Source: Chromobacterium sp. ATCC 53434
GTDB taxonomy: Bacteria > Pseudomonadota > Gammaproteobacteria > Burkholderiales > Chromobacteriaceae
Assembly (NCBI RefSeq): GCF_002848345.1
Contig: NZ_CP025429.1
Location: forward strand, 2,418,001-2,482,000
Direction: 5' to 3'
Length of the DNA: 64,000 nucleotides
Shown here: positions 7,558 through 15,806 of the stretch, one piece after another
Position numbering within the stretch: the first letter of the stretch is position 1
Layout: every line of letters begins with the position of its first letter
Notes under the pieces: model-generated
Seen by the model: only the letters and a program-made list of their open reading frames with translations
Database searches by the model: none
What the model was told of the DNA's origin: nothing
Translations under genes and position numbers: made by a program

Positions 7558-10500
7558 TCAGGCGCTGGCGGTCTTGTCCAGGTGGGCGACGATGGCCGGA
7601 TAGACGTCGGCGGCGGCCCGGCTGCCGAAGATGCAGTCGATGTGGCCATAGCCCGGCACCACCACCCGGTCGTAGCGCTGCGGCCCGAACAGCTTGACCA
7701 GCCTGTCGTAGGTGCGCTGCGTGCTCTCCGGCAGATAGCACTCGTTCTGCCCGCCGCTGATGAACAACATCGGCAGCTGCAAGCGGTCGAAGTGCGGCAT
7801 GTAGATGTCGGCGCCGTCAAAGGCCACCAGCCGCCCTTCGCGGCACATCCGCGCCAGATGCTCCATCGTCCGCATATTGGCGACGCCGAACAGCTCATGC
7901 AGATTGTCGTGCAGCGTCTCGTTCAGCGTGTCGTGGCGGTACAGCGACGCGTACATGAAGGTGATGCGGTGGCAGACCGGGTTGTTGCAATAACCCTGGG
8001 CCTCCGCCAGCGCATAGCCCTTCAACCCGATGTCGTACAGCTTCTCGAACCAGTCCGAATTGGACGCGGTATAGGCGCTCAACGATTTCACGCCCAGCCG
8101 GTCCAGCACCGTAGGCAGGTGCAGGCCGGTCTTCAGCGCGGTGGCGGTCGGCACGACGATGTCGGTGGCGATCTGCGAGCACACGACCGAGCGCACGCCC
8201 TCCAGCCCGGCCAGCAGCGACATGAAGAAGGTGGTGGCGCCGTAACAGTGCACCACGCATTGCACATCGCGCGCGCCGGTAAGCTGGCGGATGCGATTTA
8301 TCGCGGCCGGGTAGTCGTAGCGGGCCACCTGGTCGCCGTCGCATTGTTGCTGGCTGGCCGGCAGCAGGATGCTGACGCGGAAGTCCAGCAGCCACACGTC
8401 GTAGCCGTGCTTGTACAGGAACTCCAGCAGATTGGTCGGAATGGTGTCGGTGGAAAAGATGTTGGAGCCGACCCCCAGGCCGTGCACCAGCATCACCGGC
8501 CCCTTGTCGCCGCCCTGGTAGCGGGTCAGCCGCAAATCGACGCCGTCCTCGGTGCGGAAGAACTCCACCGTCGGCGCGCCGACGGCCAGCGGCCGCTTCT
8601 TGCGCGGCGGCGCGTCGGGATTGAAGTAGACGTCGCGCGCCAACACGCCGCCGTAACTCTCCCACAGCACACCGGCGAAATACTCGCCAAAACGGGCCAG
8701 CTGCTTCAGCCGCTCCGCCTCGCCGGAGACGTTGAGCACCTTCATCGTCGTCATCTGCCGCGCGAAGTCGGCCGGCTCGATATGCAGCACGCCGCCGCCG
8801 ACCACCTCGCCGCCGGCATCCACGCCCCGGTATACCGTCACGTACAAGGTGCTGGTGTCGGCCCAGACCCGCAGCGGGCCGTGATCGCTGGGCACCGACT
8901 TGAACGCGCTGAAGAAATACTCGGTTCCGTCCTCCGCCGTCAGCCGCATCTTGTAGTTCATGTGGCGCTCGCCCACCTGCTGCGGGTACTCCTCGAACAG
9001 ATTGAACACCCCGTGGCTGACGGTCAGCGGCCGCGGCGACAGCGCCGGCGCCTCCAGCGTGCCGACGATGGTCGCGGGATGGCTGGGGTCGGAGATCAGC
9101 CGGTCCAGATCGTCGGACCTCACCGTCACGGTGAAGGCCATCGTCGAGCCGGCTTTGCGGCCCGTTTCGGCGACAGCCTCGTAGGCGGCCAGATCGACGC
9201 CGCCCGCCCGGTGATAGCCGGTGGAGAAGAAGCCCTTCATCGTCTCGGTAAACTCGATGCCGGGCCGGAGCGGCTGTTGCGTGCGGCGGGAAACCGACGG
9301 CAGCGCGTAATCTATCGTCCAGCCGCGATCGGCCGCCAACAGCGCCATCGCCCGCTCGCTGACCGCCGAGATGGTCAGCAACGGATTGACGGCCAGCGAG
9401 GTGGGAATCACCGAGCCGTCGGTGACGTACAGCCCCGGATAGACGGCGTCGCCGGACTGGCCGCTGAACACCTGGCCCTTGTGGTTGACGACGCCCTGCT
9501 CGGCGCTCTCGCCCATCACGCAGCCGCCCAGCGGATGCACGGTGATCAGGCTGTGCTTGAACAGCTCGGTCCAGATCGGATTGGGCACGTAATCGCCGCC
9601 CAGCGCGCGGGTGGCCTGGTACAGGCGGTCGTTGCCTATCTTGAAGTTGGGCTGTTCGCCGACGCCGGGCCAGTCGAGCCGCAGCTGGTCGCTGTCGTCC
9701 AGCGCCATCACGCCGCCGCCATTGTCGTGGCTCATGATCAGATAGGTCTGCAGCCGGTTCACCGCGCCGCGGTAGGGCCCGAGCAGCGCGCTCTCCACCT
9801 CGCGCGCCGCGTGCCGGATCCGCGCCAGCGCGCCGGTTTCGGTAGCCTGGCCTATCTCAGCCGCCGCCGCCGCGATCGCCGGCACCATGGCGCCGCCGAT
9901 GGCGCCCGGAATCGAACCCTCCTCTATCACCATGCGTCGGCGCCAATCCGACTCGTCGCGCATGTCGATGATGGAGGTGATACAGGGACCGACCGGACCG
10001 ACCTCGCTGGCCGCGTGGCTGCCGAAGCCTATGCCGTTGATCTTGTCGTCGTTGTTGTAGCCGAAGCCGAGGATGTCGCCATTGCCGCTCATGTGCCGGC
10101 CCAGCTGGCCGGACAGCGACAGGCCCGCCTTGCGCGAGCGCAGCAGGATTTCGGTCGAGCCCAGCGTGCCCGCCGACACGATGACGATGTCGGCCCTGAC
10201 GAACAGCGTCGGCGCGTCGAACTTCTCGCGCCCGGTGCCGACGTATTGGAAATGAACGATCCAGCCGTCGCCGTCGCGCTCCAAGTGGCGCACCGCCGCC
10301 TGGCAGAAGACCTCGGCGCCGTGGTTGCAGGCGTCGGGCAGATAGTTCATCAGCGTGGTGTTCTTGGCCTTGTTGTTGCAGCCGGAAACGCAGTCGCCGC
10401 AGTAGTTGCACGGCAGTTGTTCGACGCCGACGTGGTTGCGGTCGTCCGGCAGCGCGTCAAAATTGACGTTGATGGGCGGCCGGTAGAAGGTGTGCTGCGC

Positions 10501-11010
10501 GGCCAGGCGTTCCGACGACTTCTGATTGGCCCGCATCTTGGGCAGCGGCGGCGCGTGGTCGGGATACGGGGCCGGCTTCAGCATTTCCCGCGCCCGGGCA
10601 TAGCCGTCGCGCAGCAGCGTGTCGGCGTGGGCGCGCATGCTTTCCGGCCAGCGCGGGTCGTCGAAGACCTGCGGTTCCGGCTGCAGCGATACATTGGCGT
10701 TGATCAGCGAGGTGCCGCCCAGCCCGCAGCCGACGATGACGTTCTGCTGCGCGTTGACGTGCAGATCGTACAGCCCGGTGCGGGAGCCGAGATGGCCGTC
10801 CGGGTGGTGGACCTGGAATTCCTCGGTCGCCTCGACCAGGGTGTTCGGATATTCGCCGGGGACGATCTCGCGCCCCCGCTCCAGCAGACAGACCGTGCGC
10901 CCGGCCCGCGCCATCCGCGACGCCGCGATGCCGCCGCCATAGCCGGAACCGATCACCACGACCTCGTAACGCTCCTTGATTTCACTGATTGGGGTTGCGA
11001 TCCGGACCAT
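7558..11010 (-). CDS. GMC oxidoreductase fused to an alpha/beta hydrolase
   Basis: The 1150-residue product joins two enzymes. Residues 10-590 are a GMC flavoenzyme like cholesterol oxidases: FAD motif GSGYGGGIAASRMARAG near the start, NANVSLQP, and a C-terminal HPLGGCVMG with NPLLTISA. It also holds a four-Cys cluster, CNYCGDCVSGCN (about 200-211), spaced like an iron-sulfur site. Residues 600-790 are a linker domain of unknown fold. From about 800 there is an alpha/beta hydrolase with VMLVHGLGVGSN (oxyanion region) and a nucleophile elbow VHCYGA, where Cys replaces the usual Ser; PGYGHIDCIFG supplies the catalytic His. Start ATG 11010 has GGGAG 7 bases upstream. First gene of the operon with the cytochrome and phosphoesterase. 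Sterol-like or other lipid alcohol substrates are a family guess. Confidence 0.85.
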   Translation of the reverse strand: MVRIATPISEIKERYEVVVIGSGYGGGIAASRMARAGRTVCLLERGREIVPGEYPNTLVEATEEFQVHHPDGHLGSRTGLYDLHVNAQQNVIVGCGLGGTSLINANVSLQPEPQVFDDPRWPESMRAHADTLLRDGYARAREMLKPAPYPDHAPPLPKMRANQKSSERLAAQHTFYRPPINVNFDALPDDRNHVGVEQLPCNYCGDCVSGCNNKAKNTTLMNYLPDACNHGAEVFCQAAVRHLERDGDGWIVHFQYVGTGREKFDAPTLFVRADIVIVSAGTLGSTEILLRSRKAGLSLSGQLGRHMSGNGDILGFGYNNDDKINGIGFGSHAASEVGPVGPCITSIIDMRDESDWRRRMVIEEGSIPGAIGGAMVPAIAAAAAEIGQATETGALARIRHAAREVESALLGPYRGAVNRLQTYLIMSHDNGGGVMALDDSDQLRLDWPGVGEQPNFKIGNDRLYQATRALGGDYVPNPIWTELFKHSLITVHPLGGCVMGESAEQGVVNHKGQVFSGQSGDAVYPGLYVTDGSVIPTSLAVNPLLTISAVSERAMALLAADRGWTIDYALPSVSRRTQQPLRPGIEFTETMKGFFSTGYHRAGGVDLAAYEAVAETGRKAGSTMAFTVTVRSDDLDRLISDPSHPATIVGTLEAPALSPRPLTVSHGVFNLFEEYPQQVGERHMNYKMRLTAEDGTEYFFSAFKSVPSDHGPLRVWADTSTLYVTVYRGVDAGGEVVGGGVLHIEPADFARQMTTMKVLNVSGEAERLKQLARFGEYFAGVLWESYGGVLARDVYFNPDAPPRKKRPLAVGAPTVEFFRTEDGVDLRLTRYQGGDKGPVMLVHGLGVGSNIFSTDTIPTNLLEFLYKHGYDVWLLDFRVSILLPASQQQCDGDQVARYDYPAAINRIRQLTGARDVQCVVHCYGATTFFMSLLAGLEGVRSVVCSQIATDIVVPTATALKTGLHLPTVLDRLGVKSLSAYTASNSDWFEKLYDIGLKGYALAEAQGYCNNPVCHRITFMYASLYRHDTLNETLHDNLHELFGVANMRTMEHLARMCREGRLVAFDGADIYMPHFDRLQLPMLFISGGQNECYLPESTQRTYDRLVKLFGPQRYDRVVVPGYGHIDCIFGSRAAADVYPAIVAHLDKTASA

Positions 11011-11416
11011 TTGCTTGCTCCCTGGCATTGAAGGAAAGCCGGCCCACGAAACCATGCGCAAGGCTGGCGCGGCGTGGTGGCGCGCGCGTCAGCGTTAACT
11101 ATTTCTAATAAAATCAAGGGCGTAAAAATAAATTCGACATTTCTGTTCGATCTAGATCAATCGAACAACGCTGTCAACGACGATATGACGCTTTTATGAA
11201 CCGCCGCGAAAACCGCTGTCGAAAACGGTCTCTCCATTTCAAGCGATAGCTCACCCCGCCCGGTTTACAAGACAGTGTAAGTACCTATATCCATTCAAAA
11301 TTTCCATTCCTATATTTTTTTCAACCGTCAAAAGGAACAGGATCGGCAGTTCGCCAACCGGCCCGCGAAACCCGTCGCGACACGGCGATCCTGCCGACCC
11401 ATGCGGATGAAAAACC
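11011..11416. promoter_or_regulatory. Divergent intergenic region, no gene
   Basis: This 406-base stretch is richer in A and T than its neighbours between about 11095 and 11330. It must carry the promoters of the oxidoreductase operon (minus) and the ATP-grasp-like gene (plus). The one recognisable element is the palindrome at 11147-11160; I see no small gene or RNA. Confidence 0.5.
11147..11160. promoter_or_regulatory. FNR/ANR-like box
   Basis: TCGAT-CTAG-ATCAA matches the FNR consensus TTGAT-N4-ATCAA at nine of ten positions. It lies about 140 bases before the oxidoreductase start, where an oxygen-responsive regulator could act on a flavoenzyme-cytochrome operon. A single site, so tentative. 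Confidence 0.35.
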
Positions 11417-12535
11417 ATGACCGACATGCCGAAACAAGATGATCCGCGCCACCCCGCCCGATTGGCCGGCGACGCGCCGCCCGCCCCGCCGCGGGAGCTC
11501 AGCCGCCTGCTGGACACGGCGCTGCGCGCCATCGTCGGCCAGTATTTCCGCGACAAGCGCATACGCGCGATCTACCGGCTGGCGACCACGTGCGAAAACC
11601 TGCTGCTGCGCGCCGGCCGCCATCCGTACCAGGTCGGCTTCTACCGGCCGGATTTCGTCTACGACCGCGACGGCCAGGCCCGCGTCTGCGGACTCGGCGC
11701 CCGCTATCCGCTGAGCGGCTGGATGGTCGGCCAGCTGATCAAGGCCTTCCACGGACCGGCGCCGGAAGCGCGGCCCGACCACGGCGCCTTGCTGAAAATG
11801 CTGAGCGGGATGTATCCGCCCGACAGCGCCGTGGCGATGGTGCACACCGGCGAGCGCGGCGGAGAGGTCCTGTTGCTGACCGACGAATTGCGCCGCTGCG
11901 GCGTGCGCCTGCTGCAGGCCCATCCGATGGAACTGCAATGCGACGGCGACCGCGTCTGGGTTCGCGATCAGCCGGTGGACCGCTGCATTCTGGAAATGGA
12001 CCGCAGCGAGCTGCCGCTGATACCGGCCGCCGCGCTGACGCGGCTGATCGAGACCGGCGCCTATTGCAACGATGTGCGCACGCTGATCCTGGTGCACGAC
12101 AAGCGCGCGCTGGCGGTATTGAACCACGCCGGCATCATGGGCGACTGCATGGAGGCCGCCGACTACGCCGCGCTGCAGCCCTTTCTGATTCCGTCGTTCG
12201 CGCTGGCCAGCCAGCAGGAGGCCGAGGCGCTGCTGGCGCGGCCCGGCAGGCTGATCGCCAAGCCCAACAGCGGCGGACGCGGAGCGCCCCCCCGCCTCAG
12301 CGATGGCTGCGGCGCCGACGAATGGCGGCGGCTGGTGCGGCGGGAATGGCCGCGCTACATGTTTCAGGAATACATCGAGCAGCGGGAGTTCGCCGATCCG
12401 GAAACCGGATGCCCGGTCCATCTGGTCGGCACGCTGCTGTGCCACAACGCCGCCAGCCACGGCGGAGGCGTGTTCGGCGACGCCGACGAACGGCTTCGCC
12501 GCGGCAAGCTTTATTCGGCGATGGTGGCGGCGTAG
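11417..12535 (+). CDS. ATP-grasp-like protein of unknown function
   Basis: The 372-residue product looks like a divergent ATP-grasp ligase of the circularly permuted type. The N-terminal half has the stretch YRPDFVYDRDG...CGLGARYPLSG, resembling the RPDF-x-EINARFPLNG region of such proteins; the C-terminal half has RLIAKPNSGGRGA (about 280-292), like an ATP-binding Lys and glycine loop, then YMFQEYIEQREF. No signal peptide. It stands alone, divergent from the oxidoreductase operon. ATP-grasp enzymes join a carboxylate to an amine; the substrates here are unknown, and the family call is from a few motifs only. Confidence 0.45.
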   Translation: MTDMPKQDDPRHPARLAGDAPPAPPRELSRLLDTALRAIVGQYFRDKRIRAIYRLATTCENLLLRAGRHPYQVGFYRPDFVYDRDGQARVCGLGARYPLSGWMVGQLIKAFHGPAPEARPDHGALLKMLSGMYPPDSAVAMVHTGERGGEVLLLTDELRRCGVRLLQAHPMELQCDGDRVWVRDQPVDRCILEMDRSELPLIPAAALTRLIETGAYCNDVRTLILVHDKRALAVLNHAGIMGDCMEAADYAALQPFLIPSFALASQQEAEALLARPGRLIAKPNSGGRGAPPRLSDGCGADEWRRLVRREWPRYMFQEYIEQREFADPETGCPVHLVGTLLCHNAASHGGGVFGDADERLRRGKLYSAMVAA

Positions 12536-12580
12536 GCGCCTGTTGACGATTCTTTCGCCAGCGACGCGGCCGGCCGATTG

Positions 12581-13354
12581 TCAGCCGCTGCCCGGCGGCC
12601 CGGCGCGGAGCTCGGGAATCGGCTCGCCCGGCAGCCAGCGCCGGTAGATGGCGGCGAAGCTGCCGTCGCGCTTCATGCCGTCCAGCGCCCGTTGCCAGGC
12701 CTGCACCACCTCGTCCGAGGTCTGAGGCGAAAAGGCGATGTAGCCGTAGGTATGGATGAAGGTGAACGCCGGCCGGACGTCGGCCGGCCGATAGCCCAAT
12801 AGTTTCAACTGCGTCGGCAGCGTGGTGTTCTCGCTGGCGATCACTTCCGCCCGGCCATGCATCAGCATCGACACCATCTGGCTGGGCCCGGCGATGGGCT
12901 TCAGATTGGCGAAACCGTGCGCTGTCAGCATCAATTGCAGATACCAGTCGCGCACCACCAGCACCTGGCCCAGGCGCTTGGCGCCGTCCAGCGAATCCAG
13001 CGTCAGCTTGCTGTCGCTGCGGACGAAAAAACTGCCCTGCGTCACCGTGACCGGCCCGACCCACTTGAACAGGCGCTCGCGCTCGGCTATCCGATTGGTG
13101 TTGAACAGCGCGGTATTGGGCTCGAGCTGCGCCTGACGGTAGGCCCGCGCCCACGGCACCAGCAGGATGGGATCGCGGTTGTCGATCCGGTGCTGGATCT
13201 CGCGCACCACATCCACCACCAGTCCGGCCGGATGCCCGTCCCGGATGAAACTCAACGGCGGGTCGTCCTCGGTCAGGATGTTCAACGGCGGCATCGCCGC
13301 GCCGGCGGCGGCGCTGACGGCGATCAGCAACAACGGCAACAGATGACGGATCAT
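12581..13354 (-). CDS. Periplasmic solute-binding protein (family 3-like)
   Basis: The 257-residue product has a signal peptide (hydrophobic residues 4-20, cleavage near AGAAM) and the compact two-lobe binding-protein pattern: LNILTEDDPPLSFIRDGHPAGLVVDVV at the start, a central LDSLDGAKRLGQVLVVRDW, and a terminal alpha-helical LDGMKRDGSFAAIYRRWLPG. This is the form of orphan amino-acid-type binding proteins common in Chromobacterium and Pseudomonas. No ABC permease or ATPase is adjacent, so it may act with a distant transporter or as a sensor partner. Substrate unknown. Confidence 0.85.
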   Translation of the reverse strand: MIRHLLPLLLIAVSAAAGAAMPPLNILTEDDPPLSFIRDGHPAGLVVDVVREIQHRIDNRDPILLVPWARAYRQAQLEPNTALFNTNRIAERERLFKWVGPVTVTQGSFFVRSDSKLTLDSLDGAKRLGQVLVVRDWYLQLMLTAHGFANLKPIAGPSQMVSMLMHGRAEVIASENTTLPTQLKLLGYRPADVRPAFTFIHTYGYIAFSPQTSDEVVQAWQRALDGMKRDGSFAAIYRRWLPGEPIPELRAGPPGSG

Positions 13355-13409
13355 GAAGGATCAAGCCTGCGCGGTTTCCTCACCTCATTCTAGCCGCTGC
13401 GCCGCCCTT

Positions 13410-13712
13410 CTACTGCCGCGCGACGCGGCAGGCCAGGCTGGGCGGCACCGCCAGCGAGCGCTGCTCCAGCGGACGCTCCATCGTGTAGTACGACAGCTGG
13501 CGCAATTCGCCGTCGACGTAGCTCATCGTGATGTTGCGGGCGCCGTCGACGTGGATGATTTCGACGCCGCCCTGAAAGCAGGAAATCACCTGGCTGTTGA
13601 AGTCGCTGTCGCTGACATGTTGAGAACCATGAACCGGGTAATGCTCGCCCGCCTGCGCCATCCCGGCGCTCAAAGCCAGACATGCGGCCCCGACCGCCAC
13701 CCTCTTCTTCAT
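13410..13712 (-). CDS. Small secreted protein of unknown function
   Basis: The 100-residue product starts with a clean signal peptide (KKR, hydrophobic residues 5-18, cleavage after AQA). The mature 78 residues contain two Cys (in ISCFQGG and LACRVARQ) that may pair, and the pattern ARNITMSYVDGELRQLSYYTMER. The start ATG 13712 has GGAGG 5 bases upstream. It follows the binding-protein gene's end by 55 bases on the same strand. No known domain is recognised. Confidence 0.75.
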   Translation of the reverse strand: MKKRVAVGAACLALSAGMAQAGEHYPVHGSQHVSDSDFNSQVISCFQGGVEIIHVDGARNITMSYVDGELRQLSYYTMERPLEQRSLAVPPSLACRVARQ

Positions 13713-13938
13713 ATCCGCCTCCAGCCATGCCCGCCGTCTGTGCCGCGGCGGCGCTCAAGCTTGATTGGAATGCCGCCGTCCGGCACAAGTTCCCCATAGC
13801 CGCCTTCAGCGTTGTCGGCCGCCGTTCCTCGCTGGCACAAGGGACAGGCCTGAAGCCGACAGGAGCAACTACGCTCATTCGGAGACGCCGGACGCGCGCT
13901 GCCAAGCGCGCCCGCCCTCCCCCCGAAAAGGAGCAAGC

Positions 13939-14931
13939 ATGGGTATTCCGACGAAGCAAGCATGGCTGCGCCGGCTGCTGCGCGGCATCGCGCTGCTGGC
14001 GGCGCTGCAGACCCCGGCCCTGGCGGCTGACGCCGTCCGGCCGACCACCGCCGCCGCGCACCGCCCGGCCGGCGTGCCGGCCGACTACGTGGTGACGCCG
14101 TTCGGCTATTTCCACCCGAGCTGCGTGCAGGAAATCCGCCCCGGCGAGACGCTGCAGGCCGACGGCCGCATCCGCGCCGCCGACGGCGGCCTGAGAGCCG
14201 CCGTCGCTTGCCGGCACGCGCGTTTCGGCCCTCAGGGCGAGGCCATCGGCCAAAACGGCCCGGCGCCGAAGCCGCAGGCGTCGACCGACGATCAGATCAA
14301 CGGCTGGGTGCTGGACACCGAGCTGGTCACCAGCTCGGCCTATGCCGGCATCAGCGCCAACTGGACCGTGCCGGCGGCGCCCGCCTCCAGCGACGGCCAG
14401 GTGGTCTACTTCTTCCCCGGCCTGCAGGACCGCAACAATGTGCAGAGCATTCTGCAGCCGGTGCTGGGCTGGAACGCCTTCAACGACAATCGCTGGACCA
14501 TAGCCAGCTGGAACTGCTGCCGCGACGGCGCGGTCAACTACAGCACGCCGCAGGCGACGGCCAGCGGCAACCAGATCGTCGGCACCGTGCAAAACAACTG
14601 CGCCGCCGGCACCGCCACCTGCACCTCGTGGAACATCGTCACCCGCGACGCCACCCGCAATGTCGCCAGCACGCTGAGCCGCACCAGCAACTACGGACAG
14701 ACCTTCAACTGGGCGTTCGGCGGCGTGCTGGAGGTATACGGCGTCAACAGCTGCGACGACTATCCAAGCGACGGCGCGATGAGCTTCACCGCCGTCCGGC
14801 TGCTGGACGTCAACAAGCAGCCCATCACCCAGCCCGCCAAGCTGGGCTGGAGCGCCAATGTGCTGCAGCAGCAGGCCGGCTGCAATCTGAACGCCGCCGC
14901 CAGCCCGACCGTCAGCAGCCTCAGCTATTGA
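13939..14931 (+). CDS. Secreted protein of unknown function
   Basis: The 330-residue product has a signal peptide (RR, hydrophobic residues 15-27, cleavage after ALA). The mature protein starts with a proline- and alanine-rich stretch (PAGVPADYVVTPFGYFHPSC) and then a beta-rich domain with WVLDTELV, ISANWTVP, VYFFPGLQDRNN and IASWNCCRDG. Cys residues occur in pairs, as expected of an exported, disulfide-bonded protein. The layout resembles secreted beta-sandwich proteins of soil bacteria and fungi, but I cannot name the family. Start ATG 13939 has AAGGAG 5 bases upstream. It stands alone and ends in a strong terminator. Confidence 0.8.
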   Translation: MGIPTKQAWLRRLLRGIALLAALQTPALAADAVRPTTAAAHRPAGVPADYVVTPFGYFHPSCVQEIRPGETLQADGRIRAADGGLRAAVACRHARFGPQGEAIGQNGPAPKPQASTDDQINGWVLDTELVTSSAYAGISANWTVPAAPASSDGQVVYFFPGLQDRNNVQSILQPVLGWNAFNDNRWTIASWNCCRDGAVNYSTPQATASGNQIVGTVQNNCAAGTATCTSWNIVTRDATRNVASTLSRTSNYGQTFNWAFGGVLEVYGVNSCDDYPSDGAMSFTAVRLLDVNKQPITQPAKLGWSANVLQQQAGCNLNAAASPTVSSLSY

Positions 14932-14954
14932 CCGACACAAACCGCGCCTTTGCA

Positions 14955-14998
14955 CCGCCGTGACCTTGCAGCCCCCCTGTAGTCATGGCGGTTTTTTT
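14955..14998 (+). terminator. Intrinsic terminator of the secreted protein gene
   Basis: A 10-bp stem with one G-U pair (14955-14964 with 14982-14991) is followed by a run of T residues. It lies 23 bases after the stop codon. Confidence 0.8.
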
Positions 14999-15043
14999 CG
15001 TCCGCGCGACCGGCAAGCGCAAGCGGGATCGATCGGAGTTTGA

Positions 15044-15805
15044 TCAGCGGCTCTTGAGCCAGCGGCTGCGGGTCTCGCGGTAATAGTCGGCCATGCCGTA
15101 GCGGCTCCATACCGGCAGCGCGTCCTCGGCGAACACCCCCTCCTTCAACGCGGTCCGGATCCGCGCCTGAACCGCCGGCGGCAGGCCGGCATTGCAGGCC
15201 ACCCAACGCTCCACCTGCTCCAGCATGAACAGCGGCGCCGGCATCCTGGCGTCCTGGCCCGGCGTCCGCACCGGCGGCATATCGCTGATGAAGACGTCGA
15301 AGCGGCCCGCGGCCAGCATCAGGAAGCCGCTGGAGGCGTTTTTCGCCGGCATGAACGGCATGCCGGCCGAGCCGAGGAAATCCCTGACCTCGGCGATGTC
15401 TACGGCGCCCAGCCGGTGCTTGCGCAGCGCCGCCTCGCCCGGGATGACCCGCTTGTCGTCGCCGCGCTTGTAGGCCGTCAACGCGATCGGCGCGACCACG
15501 CCGACGAAATTGACGGTCTCGCTCTGGCCCTGGTCGAAGTTGACGGCCAGCGCGCAGGTGCCGGCGCGGGTGGACACGTCGAGGAAGGCCCGCTTGGCCG
15601 GCACCACCTGATAGACCACCTCGACGCCGGCCTTGCGCATCAACAGCCGGAACGCGTCGGCGTACGGCCCTGACAGGCCGCCGTCGCCGCGCACCAGAAA
15701 GGGGGGGTATTCGTCGGCCACCACGTTCAGCCTCAGCGGCTGGGCGGCCAGCGGCAGGCAACATCCGGCCAGCGCCAGACCCAGCCAGCGTCGCGACCAC
15801 GCCAT
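15044..15805 (-). CDS. Periplasmic solute-binding protein (family 3-like)
   Basis: The 253-residue product has a signal peptide (hydrophobic residues 7-19, cleavage near AQP) and a small binding-protein fold: LRLNVVADEYPPFLVRGDGGLSGPYADAFRLLMRKAGVE at the start, NFDQGQSETVNFVGVVAP in the middle, and a terminal segment ending WLKSR. It lies 1 base downstream of a sugar-type binding protein gene, so the two are transcribed together. No permease is near. They may form a sensing pair, but the sequence does not show what is bound. Confidence 0.8.
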   Translation of the reverse strand: MAWSRRWLGLALAGCCLPLAAQPLRLNVVADEYPPFLVRGDGGLSGPYADAFRLLMRKAGVEVVYQVVPAKRAFLDVSTRAGTCALAVNFDQGQSETVNFVGVVAPIALTAYKRGDDKRVIPGEAALRKHRLGAVDIAEVRDFLGSAGMPFMPAKNASSGFLMLAAGRFDVFISDMPPVRTPGQDARMPAPLFMLEQVERWVACNAGLPPAVQARIRTALKEGVFAEDALPVWSRYGMADYYRETRSRWLKSR

Positions 15806-15806
15806 G

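Noticed and set aside
5659..11031. Very long open frame on the plus strand opposite the cytochrome and oxidoreductase genes
   Set aside because: It is antisense to two genes with clear domains; GC-rich DNA with few stops in this frame explains it. The translation is low-complexity, rich in Arg, His, Gln and Ala, and shows no known motif.
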